From: CAZGUX01 sp964529305
Lineage (GTDB): Bacteria; Acidobacteriota; Terriglobia; Bryobacterales; Bryobacteraceae
Reading direction: 5' to 3'
Assembly (NCBI GenBank): GCA_964529305.1
Contig: CAZGUX010000197.1
Location: 1 to 64,000 of the forward strand
Length of the DNA stretch: 64,000 bases
Within the stretch, counting starts at the first letter, position 1. Every line of letters starts with the position of its first letter. The notes beneath the pieces are model-generated. The model saw only the letters and a list, made by a program, of their open reading frames with translations. It was not told the origin of the DNA and did not search any database. Shown piece after piece: positions 19,506 through 27,739 of the stretch. The translations under genes were made by a program, and so were the position numbers.

Positions 19506-19551
19506 TAAATCGGGGACACGCGGGTTCCGAACCGCGGCCGGAAGGCCGCGG
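19506..19551. repeat. REP-like motif with adjacent hairpin
   Basis: TAAATCGGGGACACG (19506-19520) resembles the AATCGGGGACA motif that I recall from REP elements associated with tyrosine transposases. It is followed by the perfect hairpin CCGCGGCC-GGAA-GGCCGCGG (19532-19551). It lies in the 127-bp gap before the rutE-like gene. No transposase is present nearby. Confidence 0.35.
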
Positions 19552-19600
19552 ACCAGCGTTCCGCCCTTCCAACCCCCAGGGCCCGTCGAGCGCCTCGACT

Positions 19601-19606
19601 TACAAT
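19601..19606 (+). promoter_or_regulatory. -10-like TACAAT six bases before the rutE-like start
   Basis: TACAAT is followed by CGAACG and then ATG at 19613. If this is the -10 element, transcription would start at or next to the start codon and the mRNA would be leaderless; no Shine-Dalgarno sequence is visible. No convincing -35 was found. Confidence 0.3.
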
Positions 19607-19612
19607 CGAACG

Positions 19613-20245
19613 ATGAGCCCCCGAGTCCCCGATCAAGCCCTTGATGTGCTGTTCCGCGAAGCGCGAACCTTCGGCTCATGGCTCCCGAAGCCCGTGTCCG
19701 ACGAACTCTTGCGCGCGGTCTACGACCTGATGAAGTGGGGGCCGACGAGCATGAACGGCTGTCCCCTCCGCATCCTGTTTCTGAGAACGCAGGAAAGCAA
19801 GGAGCGGTTGCGCGCCGCGCTCTCGCCCGGCAACGTGCAGAAGACCATGTCCGCGCCCGTCACCGCGATCCTCGCCAATGACATGCAGTTCTACGAGAAG
19901 CTTCCGAAGTTGGCGCCGCACAATCCGAAGGCGAGGAGTCTCTTCGAGAACAGTCCCGAACTGGCCGACGCCACAGCCCGCCGGAATGCAACGCTACAGG
20001 GGGCGTATTTCATTCTCGCGGCTCGCGCGATGGGTCTCGACTGCGGGCCCATGTCCGGCTTTGACAATGCCAGGGTCGACCAGGAATTCTTTGGGGCTGG
20101 GCTGGAACGCGAAGGAGTCTGCGAGGAGTATGCGCCAGGAAGGTTGAAATCCAATTTCCTCTGCAACCTCGGTTACGGCGACGCCGCCAAAGTGCACCCA
20201 CGCCTGCCACGGCTCGAATTCGACGAAGCCTGCAAGCTGCTCTGA
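19613..20245 (+). CDS. rutE: RutE/HadB-type nitroreductase family protein (malonic semialdehyde reductase-like)
   Basis: This 210-aa cytosolic flavin-dependent nitroreductase-fold enzyme follows E. coli RutE throughout: PVSDELLRAVYDLMKWGPTS, KERLRAALSPGNVQKTMSAPVTAI, FYEKLPKL, GLDCGPMSGFDNARVD, LKSNFLCNLGYGD and PRLEFDEACKLL. RutE reduces malonic semialdehyde to 3-hydroxypropionate at the end of uracil catabolism. A short insert (about 162-170, EGVCEEYAPG) precedes the LKSN motif and is absent from E. coli RutE as I remember it. None of the other rut genes are in this window, so the physiological substrate may differ. Confidence 0.85.
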   Translation: MSPRVPDQALDVLFREARTFGSWLPKPVSDELLRAVYDLMKWGPTSMNGCPLRILFLRTQESKERLRAALSPGNVQKTMSAPVTAILANDMQFYEKLPKLAPHNPKARSLFENSPELADATARRNATLQGAYFILAARAMGLDCGPMSGFDNARVDQEFFGAGLEREGVCEEYAPGRLKSNFLCNLGYGDAAKVHPRLPRLEFDEACKLL

Positions 20246-20259
20246 GTGCCGCCGTCAGG

Positions 20260-22422
20260 TTACCGGGCCGGCCTGACCCACAACAGCAACGGTGGACCCG
20301 CCGCGCGAACCCCCTCCACCGACACCGCAAACGGAACCGCGGAGAAACTGCCGGTTGCCGGCGCCCGAAACTGTACCTGCGCGACACTCGAGATCGAGCC
20401 AGGAACCAGGTGAACCCCTACAACCTCCAGCGGAGTCTGATCACTCATCTCGACGTTCACCCCAAGGGCCAGGGCCGTCGCCTCCGCGCTGGCGGCTCCG
20501 GTCGCGAGCGGGGGAGAGGTCTGGCCCGCCCCGTTCAGAAAGAGAGACACCACCGATCCGGGCGGCGCCGGATGCTCGCACGAGTTGGTCGTTCCGTCCT
20601 CGTTCAACGCAAGCGGCGCGCGGCCCGTCCACTCCGTGGTGCTGAAACTTCCGTTGCAGGGTGCCGGCGTGTACGGGCGCAGGTAAACCGAGGGATTTCT
20701 CGGGACAACCTGAAGTTCGCGAGTGTCCCTGATTTCGTTCCCCTCGGTGGCGAGTTCCATCCTCACCGTTGACGATGTGACCTCGTACGGCACGGCCACG
20801 TTCACTTGTTTGGGGGACACATAGAGCAGGGGAGCGGTGACTCCGTCGAACCGTACCTGAAGGTTCCCCAGCGTCGACGGAAAGACCCCGTCCGACGGCG
20901 CGCCCGTTGCCGTGTACTCCGCCAGCCGACTCCCAAAGAGGGCCAGCAGTTGGCCCGGAGCCACCGTCTTCGTCGTCACCAGGTCGGACGCGTTGGCCGT
21001 ACACGCAATCGGCCTCAGGGGCAATTCAGGATCCACCCGCTGGACACCCGGTCCGGCAGCGACGAACAAAATCCCGGCTGCGTCGGCGGCCAATGCGGCT
21101 GTCACCGCCAAACCCGCTCGTGACAGTTGTTCAATCGGCGCCTCCGCCAGGGTCGCACGTGACACAGCGGTCCCGTCCAGCGTCATCCGGATCACGTACA
21201 ACTGCGGCAGGCAGACCGGCGGAACTCCGAACAGGCCCGGAAAGTCCGGCGAGCTGGCGATACCGGCCAGCAGAAGCCCCTCGGAAGCCAGCACCATGCC
21301 GGTAATCGTATCCGACGCGCTCCCGCCGGCGAACGTCGAAAACACCAGCCCGCTCCCGTCCGCTTTCAGCTTTGTGACGTAGCCGGTGGGGGCTGGCGCG
21401 ATGATCGGGGGGTGCGGCCCGATGTACGGCGGCGTGACCGGGTTCGTTGCCAGGTAGGTGTCCTGCAGGCTACCGGCCGTCACCGGGTAGTCGGGCGACC
21501 GCGTCGTGCCCGCGACGTAGATATCTCCCGCGCCATCCACCGCGAGTCCGGCCGGAGTGGCCCCAAACGTCCCGGTGACCAGGGTGGAGAACAGGAGCCG
21601 GGAGCCCGTCGGGTCGAGCTTGGCCACATGCTGGTAAATGCAGGCGATGCCCACCCAGCCGGTTCCCGCGCAGGCCTGCGTCCCGTGCGCGATCTGAAAC
21701 GCCCCAGGCGTAATGGGCGGATCCTGGTTGCCATACGTCGCACCCGCCGCCACGATGTTCCCCTGGGCGTCCAGCGCCACCTTGCCGCCGCCGATGCCGC
21801 GATTGACGAACGAAATCGCCGTTCCCGCCGCGTTGAGCTTGGCCACGAAGAACGTGTTCGTCGCGGGGCTCGAGGCGGCTGCGCCGGATGTTGAGCCAAA
21901 TCCTTCATCGACCGACTGGCCGGTAAACACTGCTTCGCCCGAACGGGTCACCACGATGTCGTTCCCAATCGTGTTGGAGGTGTTCCCAAAATAGGTCGCA
22001 TAGGCAACCTTGCCCCGCCGATCGACTTTGACGATCACGCCCTGGTAGCTCGGTGCCTGAAACGCCGTCTGCGCCGCGCCCGCAGTGACGGGAAAATCTC
22101 GCGATGCGCTCAATCCAGTAACGAATGCCGACCCGGTCGCGTCCAACGCTACGGCTTGAAACACGTCATCGCCGTTTCCACCGAGCGTCACCAGGTACAA
22201 CGGCTCTCCGGCGGGACTGAACTTGGCGATAAACGCGTCGCTCCGATTTTGAGTTGGCGGCGAGGTTGAGCCCGCCACATAGACGTTCCCGGCGGAATCT
22301 ACTCTGACCGAGCGGGCGGAAGATCCGTCCGGAAGCGCCCAAAACCCCGTGGAGGCGTCCGCGCCAGGCAGGGCGGCAGCCAACGAACCGCAAAGCAATA
22401 GGACCAGAACCCGGTTGGCCAT
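20260..22422 (-). CDS. Secreted SBBP/beta-propeller protein with Solibacter-type TIGR03437 C-terminal domain
   Basis: This 720-aa protein has a signal peptide (MANRVLVLLLCGSLAAALPG). About eight propeller-like blocks follow (about 30-440), with recurring A-x-D-x-x-G-x-x-Y/F-V-x-G and S-x-D-F-P-V-T-x-G motifs (for example GDIYVAGTTRSPDYPVTAG), typical of SBBP repeats. The C-terminal part (about 470-715) has VAPGQLLALFGSRLAEYTA, VSPKQVNVAVPYEV and PPGSVVSLFLNGAGQT, the hallmark of the domain first described in Solibacter usitatus. It is probably secreted or surface-exposed with a binding role; no catalytic motif is visible. It is transcribed divergently from dprA. Confidence 0.87.
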   Translation of the reverse strand: MANRVLVLLLCGSLAAALPGADASTGFWALPDGSSARSVRVDSAGNVYVAGSTSPPTQNRSDAFIAKFSPAGEPLYLVTLGGNGDDVFQAVALDATGSAFVTGLSASRDFPVTAGAAQTAFQAPSYQGVIVKVDRRGKVAYATYFGNTSNTIGNDIVVTRSGEAVFTGQSVDEGFGSTSGAAASSPATNTFFVAKLNAAGTAISFVNRGIGGGKVALDAQGNIVAAGATYGNQDPPITPGAFQIAHGTQACAGTGWVGIACIYQHVAKLDPTGSRLLFSTLVTGTFGATPAGLAVDGAGDIYVAGTTRSPDYPVTAGSLQDTYLATNPVTPPYIGPHPPIIAPAPTGYVTKLKADGSGLVFSTFAGGSASDTITGMVLASEGLLLAGIASSPDFPGLFGVPPVCLPQLYVIRMTLDGTAVSRATLAEAPIEQLSRAGLAVTAALAADAAGILFVAAGPGVQRVDPELPLRPIACTANASDLVTTKTVAPGQLLALFGSRLAEYTATGAPSDGVFPSTLGNLQVRFDGVTAPLLYVSPKQVNVAVPYEVTSSTVRMELATEGNEIRDTRELQVVPRNPSVYLRPYTPAPCNGSFSTTEWTGRAPLALNEDGTTNSCEHPAPPGSVVSLFLNGAGQTSPPLATGAASAEATALALGVNVEMSDQTPLEVVGVHLVPGSISSVAQVQFRAPATGSFSAVPFAVSVEGVRAAGPPLLLWVRPAR

Positions 22423-22517
22423 GCTGCTCTCAGTCTACCGTCCCGCCAGATGCGGGGAAAACCGGACCCCTCTGACTTTCCGCGTGAGAACAGTAACCCC
22501 TTGCAGCCACTACTCTG

Positions 22518-23714
22518 ATGATGACAGGTTCCTTCGCATCCACTGCCATGGCCGAGAACGCCCAATTGAGCCCAGAGGAAGAACTGGATTGGCTGGCCCT
22601 CCGGATGACCCCGGGACTGGGTTCGCGGCACCTGCTCCGGTTGCTGGAGCGGTTCCGCACCCCGAAGGCGATTCTCCACGCCTCGCCCACCGAATTGGAA
22701 GGCGCCGGGTTGGCCGCGGGCGTCGCCCGCAGCGTCTCGAGCGGTTGCGGTTACGACGAAGCCGCCGAACAACAGCAGCTTTGCCGGGACAAAGTCGTCA
22801 CGTTGGTTCCGGTCATCGATCGCCGCTACCCGTCTCTGTTGGGGGATATTTTCGATCCTCCGCCGATGCTGTTTGCCCGAGGGCGGGTGGACCTGCTGCA
22901 AGCCGACGCGGTGGCGATTGTCGGTACCCGCCGGCCGACCGCCTATGGAACCGCCGTCGCGGAGCGCCTGGCGGCGGACCTTGCGAACGCGGGCCTCGCC
23001 ATTGTCAGCGGAATGGCCCGAGGGATCGACACAGCCGGCCACACCGGCAGCCTGAGTGCGGGCGGCGACACCATCGCCATCCTGGGTTGCGGCGTGGATG
23101 TGGTTTATCCTACTGAAAATAGGAAGCTCGCGGAGCAGATTGCCGCGCAGGGACTACTCCTCTCGGAGTTCCCCATGGGGACTCCAGGCTATCCCCAGAA
23201 CTTCCCCGTGCGGAACCGCGTGATCAGCGGCATTAGCCAAGGAGTAGTCGTGGTCGAGGGCGCGCAATATAGTGGTTCGTCGATCACGGCGAGGTTGGCG
23301 ATGGAGCAGGGCAGGGAGGTGATGGCGGTTCCCGGCAACATTACGTCGCGGGCGAGTTGGGGGCCCAATCTGCTTATCAAGCAAGGCGCACGACTGGTTC
23401 AGGACTGGAACGACGTCGTCTCGAACCTGGGCGCCGACCTGCGGCAGCGCCTAGCCGAGCGCTGCCGGGCCAAGCTGGCCAAGGAAACCCAGCCCGACCT
23501 GTTCGATTCGCCCGCCACGGCCGAGCAGGACCTGAATTCGCTGGCCCGGTGGGTCCTGGGCAAGCTGCCCTTCGATCAACCCCGGCACCTTGATGAGCTG
23601 TTGGAAACATTGGACTTCGCTTCGCCCTCCGAGCTGGTGGCCACGCTGTTCGAGCTCGAGATGATGGGCCTGATCCGGCAGTTGCCGGGCAAGAACTTTG
23701 TGAAAGTGTGGTAA
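22518..23714 (+). CDS. dprA: DNA processing protein DprA (Smf)
   Basis: This 398-aa protein loads RecA onto incoming single-stranded DNA during natural transformation. An N-terminal SAM/HhH-like region (LDWLALRMTPGLGSRHLLRL) is followed by the Rossmann-like DprA core: AVAIVGTRRPTAYG, IVSGMARGIDTAGHTGSL, TIAILGCGVDVVYPTENR, SEFPMGTPGYPQNFPVRNRV and VVVEGAQYSGSSITARLA. A C-terminal winged-helix (about 340-398) matches the DprA_WH domain. An ATG at 22548 (MAENAQLS) is an equally plausible start. It is followed by topA, a conserved dprA-topA neighbourhood. Confidence 0.95.
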   Translation: MMTGSFASTAMAENAQLSPEEELDWLALRMTPGLGSRHLLRLLERFRTPKAILHASPTELEGAGLAAGVARSVSSGCGYDEAAEQQQLCRDKVVTLVPVIDRRYPSLLGDIFDPPPMLFARGRVDLLQADAVAIVGTRRPTAYGTAVAERLAADLANAGLAIVSGMARGIDTAGHTGSLSAGGDTIAILGCGVDVVYPTENRKLAEQIAAQGLLLSEFPMGTPGYPQNFPVRNRVISGISQGVVVVEGAQYSGSSITARLAMEQGREVMAVPGNITSRASWGPNLLIKQGARLVQDWNDVVSNLGADLRQRLAERCRAKLAKETQPDLFDSPATAEQDLNSLARWVLGKLPFDQPRHLDELLETLDFASPSELVATLFELEMMGLIRQLPGKNFVKVW

Positions 23715-23798
23715 GTAGTGGTATTGTGTGGTGGGTTGCGCCGCTCGACAGGGGCGTCCCCTCCTGCGCAGTCTTTATCCTTTCTTACAGGTGAATCT

Positions 23799-26225
23799 GT
23801 GTCGAAGTCTTTGGTAATCGTGGAGTCGCCTGCCAAGGCGAAAACCATCAACAAATACCTGGGCAAGCAGTTCGTGGTAAAAGCCTCACTCGGGCATGTC
23901 AAGGATCTCCCGAAGAGCCAGCTCTCGGTCGACATCGAGAACGGGTTTCTTCCCAACTACGAAGTCATCGAAGGTAAGAAGAAGCTGGTTCAGGAGTTAA
24001 AAGACGCCGCCAAGAAGGTAGACAACGTATATCTGGCCGCCGACCCGGATCGGGAAGGCGAGGCCATTTGCTATCACCTGCAGGAGGTTTTGGGAGGGAA
24101 GAAAGACGGGCCGGCGATCTTCCGGGTGATGTTCAACGAGATTACCCCGACGGCGATCCGGAGGGCCTTCGAGAAGCCGCTGCCGGTGAATGTGAACCTG
24201 GTGGACGCCCAGCAGGCCCGCCGCGTCCTGGACCGGCTGGTAGGGTACAAGATCTCCCCACTCCTGTGGGACAAAGTCCGGCGAGGACTTTCGGCCGGCC
24301 GGGTTCAGACCGTCGCCCTGCGCCTGATCGTGGATCGCGAGCGGGAGATCCTGGCCTTCCAGCGCCGGGAATACTGGACGATCGACATCGACCTGCTGGC
24401 CAAAAAGCCTCCCGTTCTAGGTGCGCGGCTGATCCGGGTTCGCGATGTCAACGCCGAAATCCCCGATCAGCAGTCCACAGACGCGATCCTGGCGGACCTC
24501 GCCGATGCAGTCTATACAGTTCAATCCGTCACCACCCGGGAAAAGCGCCGCAATCCGGTGGCGCCCTTCATCACGTCGACCCTCCAGCAGGAGGCCGCCC
24601 GCAAACTCCGCTTCAGCGTCAAGCGGACCATGATGCTGGCCCAACGCCTGTACGAAGGTGTCGAGCTAGGCAAAGAAGGCCTGACGGGTCTGATCACCTA
24701 TATGCGTACCGATTCGACGCGCGTCTCCGACGATGCGCTCGACGAGGTGCGGCGTTTCATCGGCGGCGAGCGGTACGGACCGCGCTACCTGCCCGAGCGC
24801 CCGAATGTCTTCAAGTCGAAAAAGGACGCGCAGGACGCCCATGAGGCGATCCGGCCGACCTCAGTGCTGCGGACGCCGGAAGATGTAGCGCCCTTCCTGG
24901 CCGAGGACGAGCTCAAAGTGTACCGGCTGATCTGGATGCGATTTCTGGCCTCCCAGATGATGCCCGCGGTCTTTGACCAGACCACGATCGACGTGGCGGC
25001 TCCCGGCAAGTCCGGCGCGAACTACCTGTTCCGTGCCACCGGGTCGGTGCCGAAGTTCGACGGCTTTCTCAGGGTCTACGAAGAAGGGAAGGACCAGAAG
25101 GACGAGGACGACGAGGAACTGAAGCACAAGTTGCCGGTCGTGCAGGAAGGCGAGGTTCTCCGGTTCAAATCGATCCAGCCCGAGCAGCACTTCACCGAAC
25201 CGCCGCCCCGCTTCAACGAGGCGACCCTGGTCAAGGAACTCGAAGCCGACGGCGTCGGACGTCCTTCCACCTATGCGGCGATTCTGTCGACGATCCTCGA
25301 ACGCGAGTACGTCACCAAAGAAGGTGGACGTTTCGCCCCGACCGAGTTGGGAATGGTCGTCACCGATCTGTTGCTCGAAAGTTTCGACGACATCTTCGAC
25401 GTGAAGTACACGGCGCGGATGGAGGACGAACTCGACAACATCGAAGAGGGCAAGCGCGACTGGCGCGAGGCCATGGCCGAGTTCTACGAGAAGTTCGAAA
25501 AGGACCTCGAGCACGCGGCCGCGAACATGACCGACATCAAGCGGATGGAAAAGCCCACCGACATGCTGTGCGAACGGTGTGGCAAGCCGCTGGTCATCAA
25601 GTGGGGCAAACACGGCAGTTTTATCGCCTGCACCGGGTATCCGGAGTGCACGTTCACGCGCGAAATCTCGCAGGTGGTCAACGGCAACGGCGGCACTGAG
25701 GTCTCCGAAGAGGGTGAGGAATACTGCGAGAACTGCGGCCGGCCGATGGTTCTCAAGAAGGGCCGGTTCGGACAGTTCCACGCGTGCACTGGGTATCCCG
25801 ACTGCAAAACCACCAAGCCGATTGGAGGCACGCAGAAGAAGGCCGACGTGCCTCTCGAAGAGCCCTGCCCCCAGTGCGGCAGTAACCTGGTCCTGAAGAC
25901 CGGGCGCTTTGGCGAGTTCACCGCGTGCAGCAACTACCCGAAGTGCAAGTACGTGAAGCAGAAGACCATCGGCGTCCCCTGCCCGGAGTGCACTCAGGGC
26001 GAGGTGGTCGAGCGGCGATCGAAGCGCGGCAAGACCTTCTACGGGTGCAACCGCTATCCGGACTGCAAGTTTGTGGCGTGGGGTAAGCCGATTCAGGAGA
26101 AGTGCCCGGAATGCGGAGGCAGCTATCTCATCGAGCGCTACTTGAAGTCAGGCTCCGTATGGCAATGTCCTAGCAGCGATTGCAAGTTCAAGCAGCCGGC
26201 CCCAACCCCCGTCGCTGTCGCCTGA
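23799..26225 (+). CDS. topA: DNA topoisomerase I
   Basis: The GTG at 23799 (808 aa) begins VSKSLVIVESPAKAKTINKY, the canonical TOPRIM start; the upstream in-frame extension is not family-like. AADPDREGEAICYHL carries the TOPRIM acidic residues. GLITYMRTDSTRVS contains the active-site tyrosine that forms the 5'-phosphotyrosine. The C-terminus carries five four-cysteine zinc-ribbon modules, four beginning C-x2-C with a G-R/H-F/G core (CERCGKP, CENCGRP, CPQCGSN, CPECTQG, CPECGGS). It relaxes negative supercoils. It lies 84 nt after dprA and probably shares transcription with it. Confidence 0.96.
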   Translation: MSKSLVIVESPAKAKTINKYLGKQFVVKASLGHVKDLPKSQLSVDIENGFLPNYEVIEGKKKLVQELKDAAKKVDNVYLAADPDREGEAICYHLQEVLGGKKDGPAIFRVMFNEITPTAIRRAFEKPLPVNVNLVDAQQARRVLDRLVGYKISPLLWDKVRRGLSAGRVQTVALRLIVDREREILAFQRREYWTIDIDLLAKKPPVLGARLIRVRDVNAEIPDQQSTDAILADLADAVYTVQSVTTREKRRNPVAPFITSTLQQEAARKLRFSVKRTMMLAQRLYEGVELGKEGLTGLITYMRTDSTRVSDDALDEVRRFIGGERYGPRYLPERPNVFKSKKDAQDAHEAIRPTSVLRTPEDVAPFLAEDELKVYRLIWMRFLASQMMPAVFDQTTIDVAAPGKSGANYLFRATGSVPKFDGFLRVYEEGKDQKDEDDEELKHKLPVVQEGEVLRFKSIQPEQHFTEPPPRFNEATLVKELEADGVGRPSTYAAILSTILEREYVTKEGGRFAPTELGMVVTDLLLESFDDIFDVKYTARMEDELDNIEEGKRDWREAMAEFYEKFEKDLEHAAANMTDIKRMEKPTDMLCERCGKPLVIKWGKHGSFIACTGYPECTFTREISQVVNGNGGTEVSEEGEEYCENCGRPMVLKKGRFGQFHACTGYPDCKTTKPIGGTQKKADVPLEEPCPQCGSNLVLKTGRFGEFTACSNYPKCKYVKQKTIGVPCPECTQGEVVERRSKRGKTFYGCNRYPDCKFVAWGKPIQEKCPECGGSYLIERYLKSGSVWQCPSSDCKFKQPAPTPVAVA

Positions 26226-26231
26226 AAAGGG

Positions 26232-26262
26232 GCGCCGGGCGACAAACTACGTCGCCCGGCGC
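26232..26262. repeat. 31-bp palindromic repeat element, copy 2 (inverted)
   Basis: GCGCCGGGCGAC (26232-26243), loop AAACTAC, GTCGCCCGGCGC (26251-26262). It is the exact reverse complement of the copy at 10024-10054 including the loop. It starts 6 nt after the topA stop and could serve as its 3' hairpin. Confidence 0.7.
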
Positions 26263-26283
26263 TGCCTTGCCACTCTTCCGAGG

Positions 26284-26301
26284 CCCGACCGCAAGGGGGC
26301 T
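26284..26301. repeat. 18-bp dispersed motif CCCGACCGYAAGRGGGCT, copy 1
   Basis: CCCGACCGCAAGGGGGCT matches 36361-36378 with two differences. I recall similar CCGACCG-AAGGG elements dispersed between genes of Solibacter-type genomes. Here it sits between two copies of the GCGCCGGGCGAC palindrome. Confidence 0.45.
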
Positions 26302-26331
26302 CTGGTTTAATCACAAAGAAAACGCTGCCCT

Positions 26332-26357
26332 GGGCGACACACCTCGTCGCCCGGCGC
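26332..26357. repeat. Partial copy 3 of the 31-bp palindrome
   Basis: GGGCGAC (26332-26338), 7-nt loop ACACCTC, then an intact right arm GTCGCCCGGCGC (26346-26357). The outer left arm has diverged. It ends 3 nt before the DUF1501 stop at 26361, so topA and the DUF1501 gene converge on two copies of the element. Confidence 0.55.
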
Positions 26358-26360
26358 AAC

Positions 26361-27719
26361 TCACGCCATGAACCCCACGTTCTTCACCGGGAAGTTGTTG
26401 ATGTTCGGAAACACCGCCGGCAGGTCCGCGCCCTGCACCCCGAACCACGACGCAAACGTCGCGCCGTACTGATCCAGCGAAGTTGTCGGAATCCAGTTTC
26501 CGCGGTTGCCCGAGTCGTCCGGCCCCTGCAGCGCCAGGGTCGGAAACGCCCCGTAGGTGTCGCCGCCCTTGACCCCTCCGCCCACCACCAGGCAATGCCC
26601 GCCCCAGGCATGGTCGGTGCCCGCACCGTTGTTCGGCTGGAAGGTCCGGTTGAATTCCGACTCCGTGAACGTGACCACTCGCTCGGCGACGCCCAATTCG
26701 CCGGTCGCGTTGTAGAAGGCCGCCATGGCCTCGCTCAACTGCTGCAACAACCCGGCCTGCGACCCCAATTGTCCATTGTGGGTGTCGTAGCCGCCCTGCG
26801 AGACAAAGAAGATCTGGCGCTGCATGCCGAGTTGGCTGCGCACTTGAATGATCCGCGCGACCTGCGAAAGCTGCTGGCCGAGACTGGTCTGCGGAAAAAC
26901 GGTAGCCAGGGGAGGCGCGTTGCGCGTCGCGTCGTCCACCAGTTTGGCCACCTCGATCGCGCCGCGCAGAATTCCGCTGGCCGCCTGGAACAACACCACG
27001 CCGCTGTCGAAGCTGAGCATCTCCTGCAGCGAAGCGTCTCGGGCGTCCATGGCCGCCGAGTGGTCGGATCCCTCGATTCCGAAACTCGATCCGGTGATGG
27101 TGGTCGGCTGCGTCTGCTGGCCGATCAGTTGGAGGCTGTTGCCCGCGATCGAGACGGCGGGCGGAAAGTTGGACGGCGAATTCAGCAGCGCCACCTTGTC
27201 CGCCACGCGCCCGCACCAACCGGTGGTCGCGGCCTGAAGCGGCGATGCGTTCTGCCACTGCTGCTGCTGATCGGAGTGGGAGAACAAGTTTGAGGGGACA
27301 GGGGCGGTGCGGTTCAGGTATTCCTGCTTGGTAGTCGGCCGTACCAGCGTCCCGACATTGTTGACGATCGCCAGCTTCTTCTGTGCGTACAGCGGATGCA
27401 GGGTCGCCATCGAGGGATGCAGTCCGTACGCCTCGTTGCGGGAGTTGCCAAAGGCCAGTAGCGAAGCCGTGGGAATCGCCAGACCCTGCCGGATGCTCTG
27501 ATATGCCGTGTACTGGGGTCCCAGCGGGACCACCATGTTGTTGGCGTCGTTGCCGCCGAACAGGAAGATACACACCATGGCCTTGTAGTCTGGCCCGGTC
27601 TGGGCGCGGGCGTTGATAGAACCGAACGGAGCGAACGCCGCGGCGGCGCCAATGGTCGACACCAGGCGGCCGCTCTTCTGCATGAACTCGCGGCGCGAAA
27701 CGAATAATGGGCTCTTCAT
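26361..27719 (-). CDS. DUF1501 family protein, DUF1800-associated subtype
   Basis: This 452-aa protein has a Tat-like signal (VSRREFMQKSGRLVSTIGAAAAF). Its first motif is ICIFLFGGNDANNMVVPLG-like (FLFGGNDANN near 51-60) instead of the G-G-x-S-x-x-D-x-x-D-x-K-P of the other four DUF1501 proteins here. Its C-terminal motif is SEFNRTFQPN...GTDHAWGGHCLVVGG instead of GEFGRTP...GRDH. These match the DUF1501 branch that accompanies DUF1800 proteins, and the preceding gene on the same strand (20 nt away) is indeed DUF1800. An AAGAGGAG ribosome binding site precedes the ATG. Exported; activity unknown. Confidence 0.88.
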   Translation of the reverse strand: MKSPLFVSRREFMQKSGRLVSTIGAAAAFAPFGSINARAQTGPDYKAMVCIFLFGGNDANNMVVPLGPQYTAYQSIRQGLAIPTASLLAFGNSRNEAYGLHPSMATLHPLYAQKKLAIVNNVGTLVRPTTKQEYLNRTAPVPSNLFSHSDQQQQWQNASPLQAATTGWCGRVADKVALLNSPSNFPPAVSIAGNSLQLIGQQTQPTTITGSSFGIEGSDHSAAMDARDASLQEMLSFDSGVVLFQAASGILRGAIEVAKLVDDATRNAPPLATVFPQTSLGQQLSQVARIIQVRSQLGMQRQIFFVSQGGYDTHNGQLGSQAGLLQQLSEAMAAFYNATGELGVAERVVTFTESEFNRTFQPNNGAGTDHAWGGHCLVVGGGVKGGDTYGAFPTLALQGPDDSGNRGNWIPTTSLDQYGATFASWFGVQGADLPAVFPNINNFPVKNVGFMA

Positions 27720-27739
27720 GATGTTGATCTCCTCTTGAG

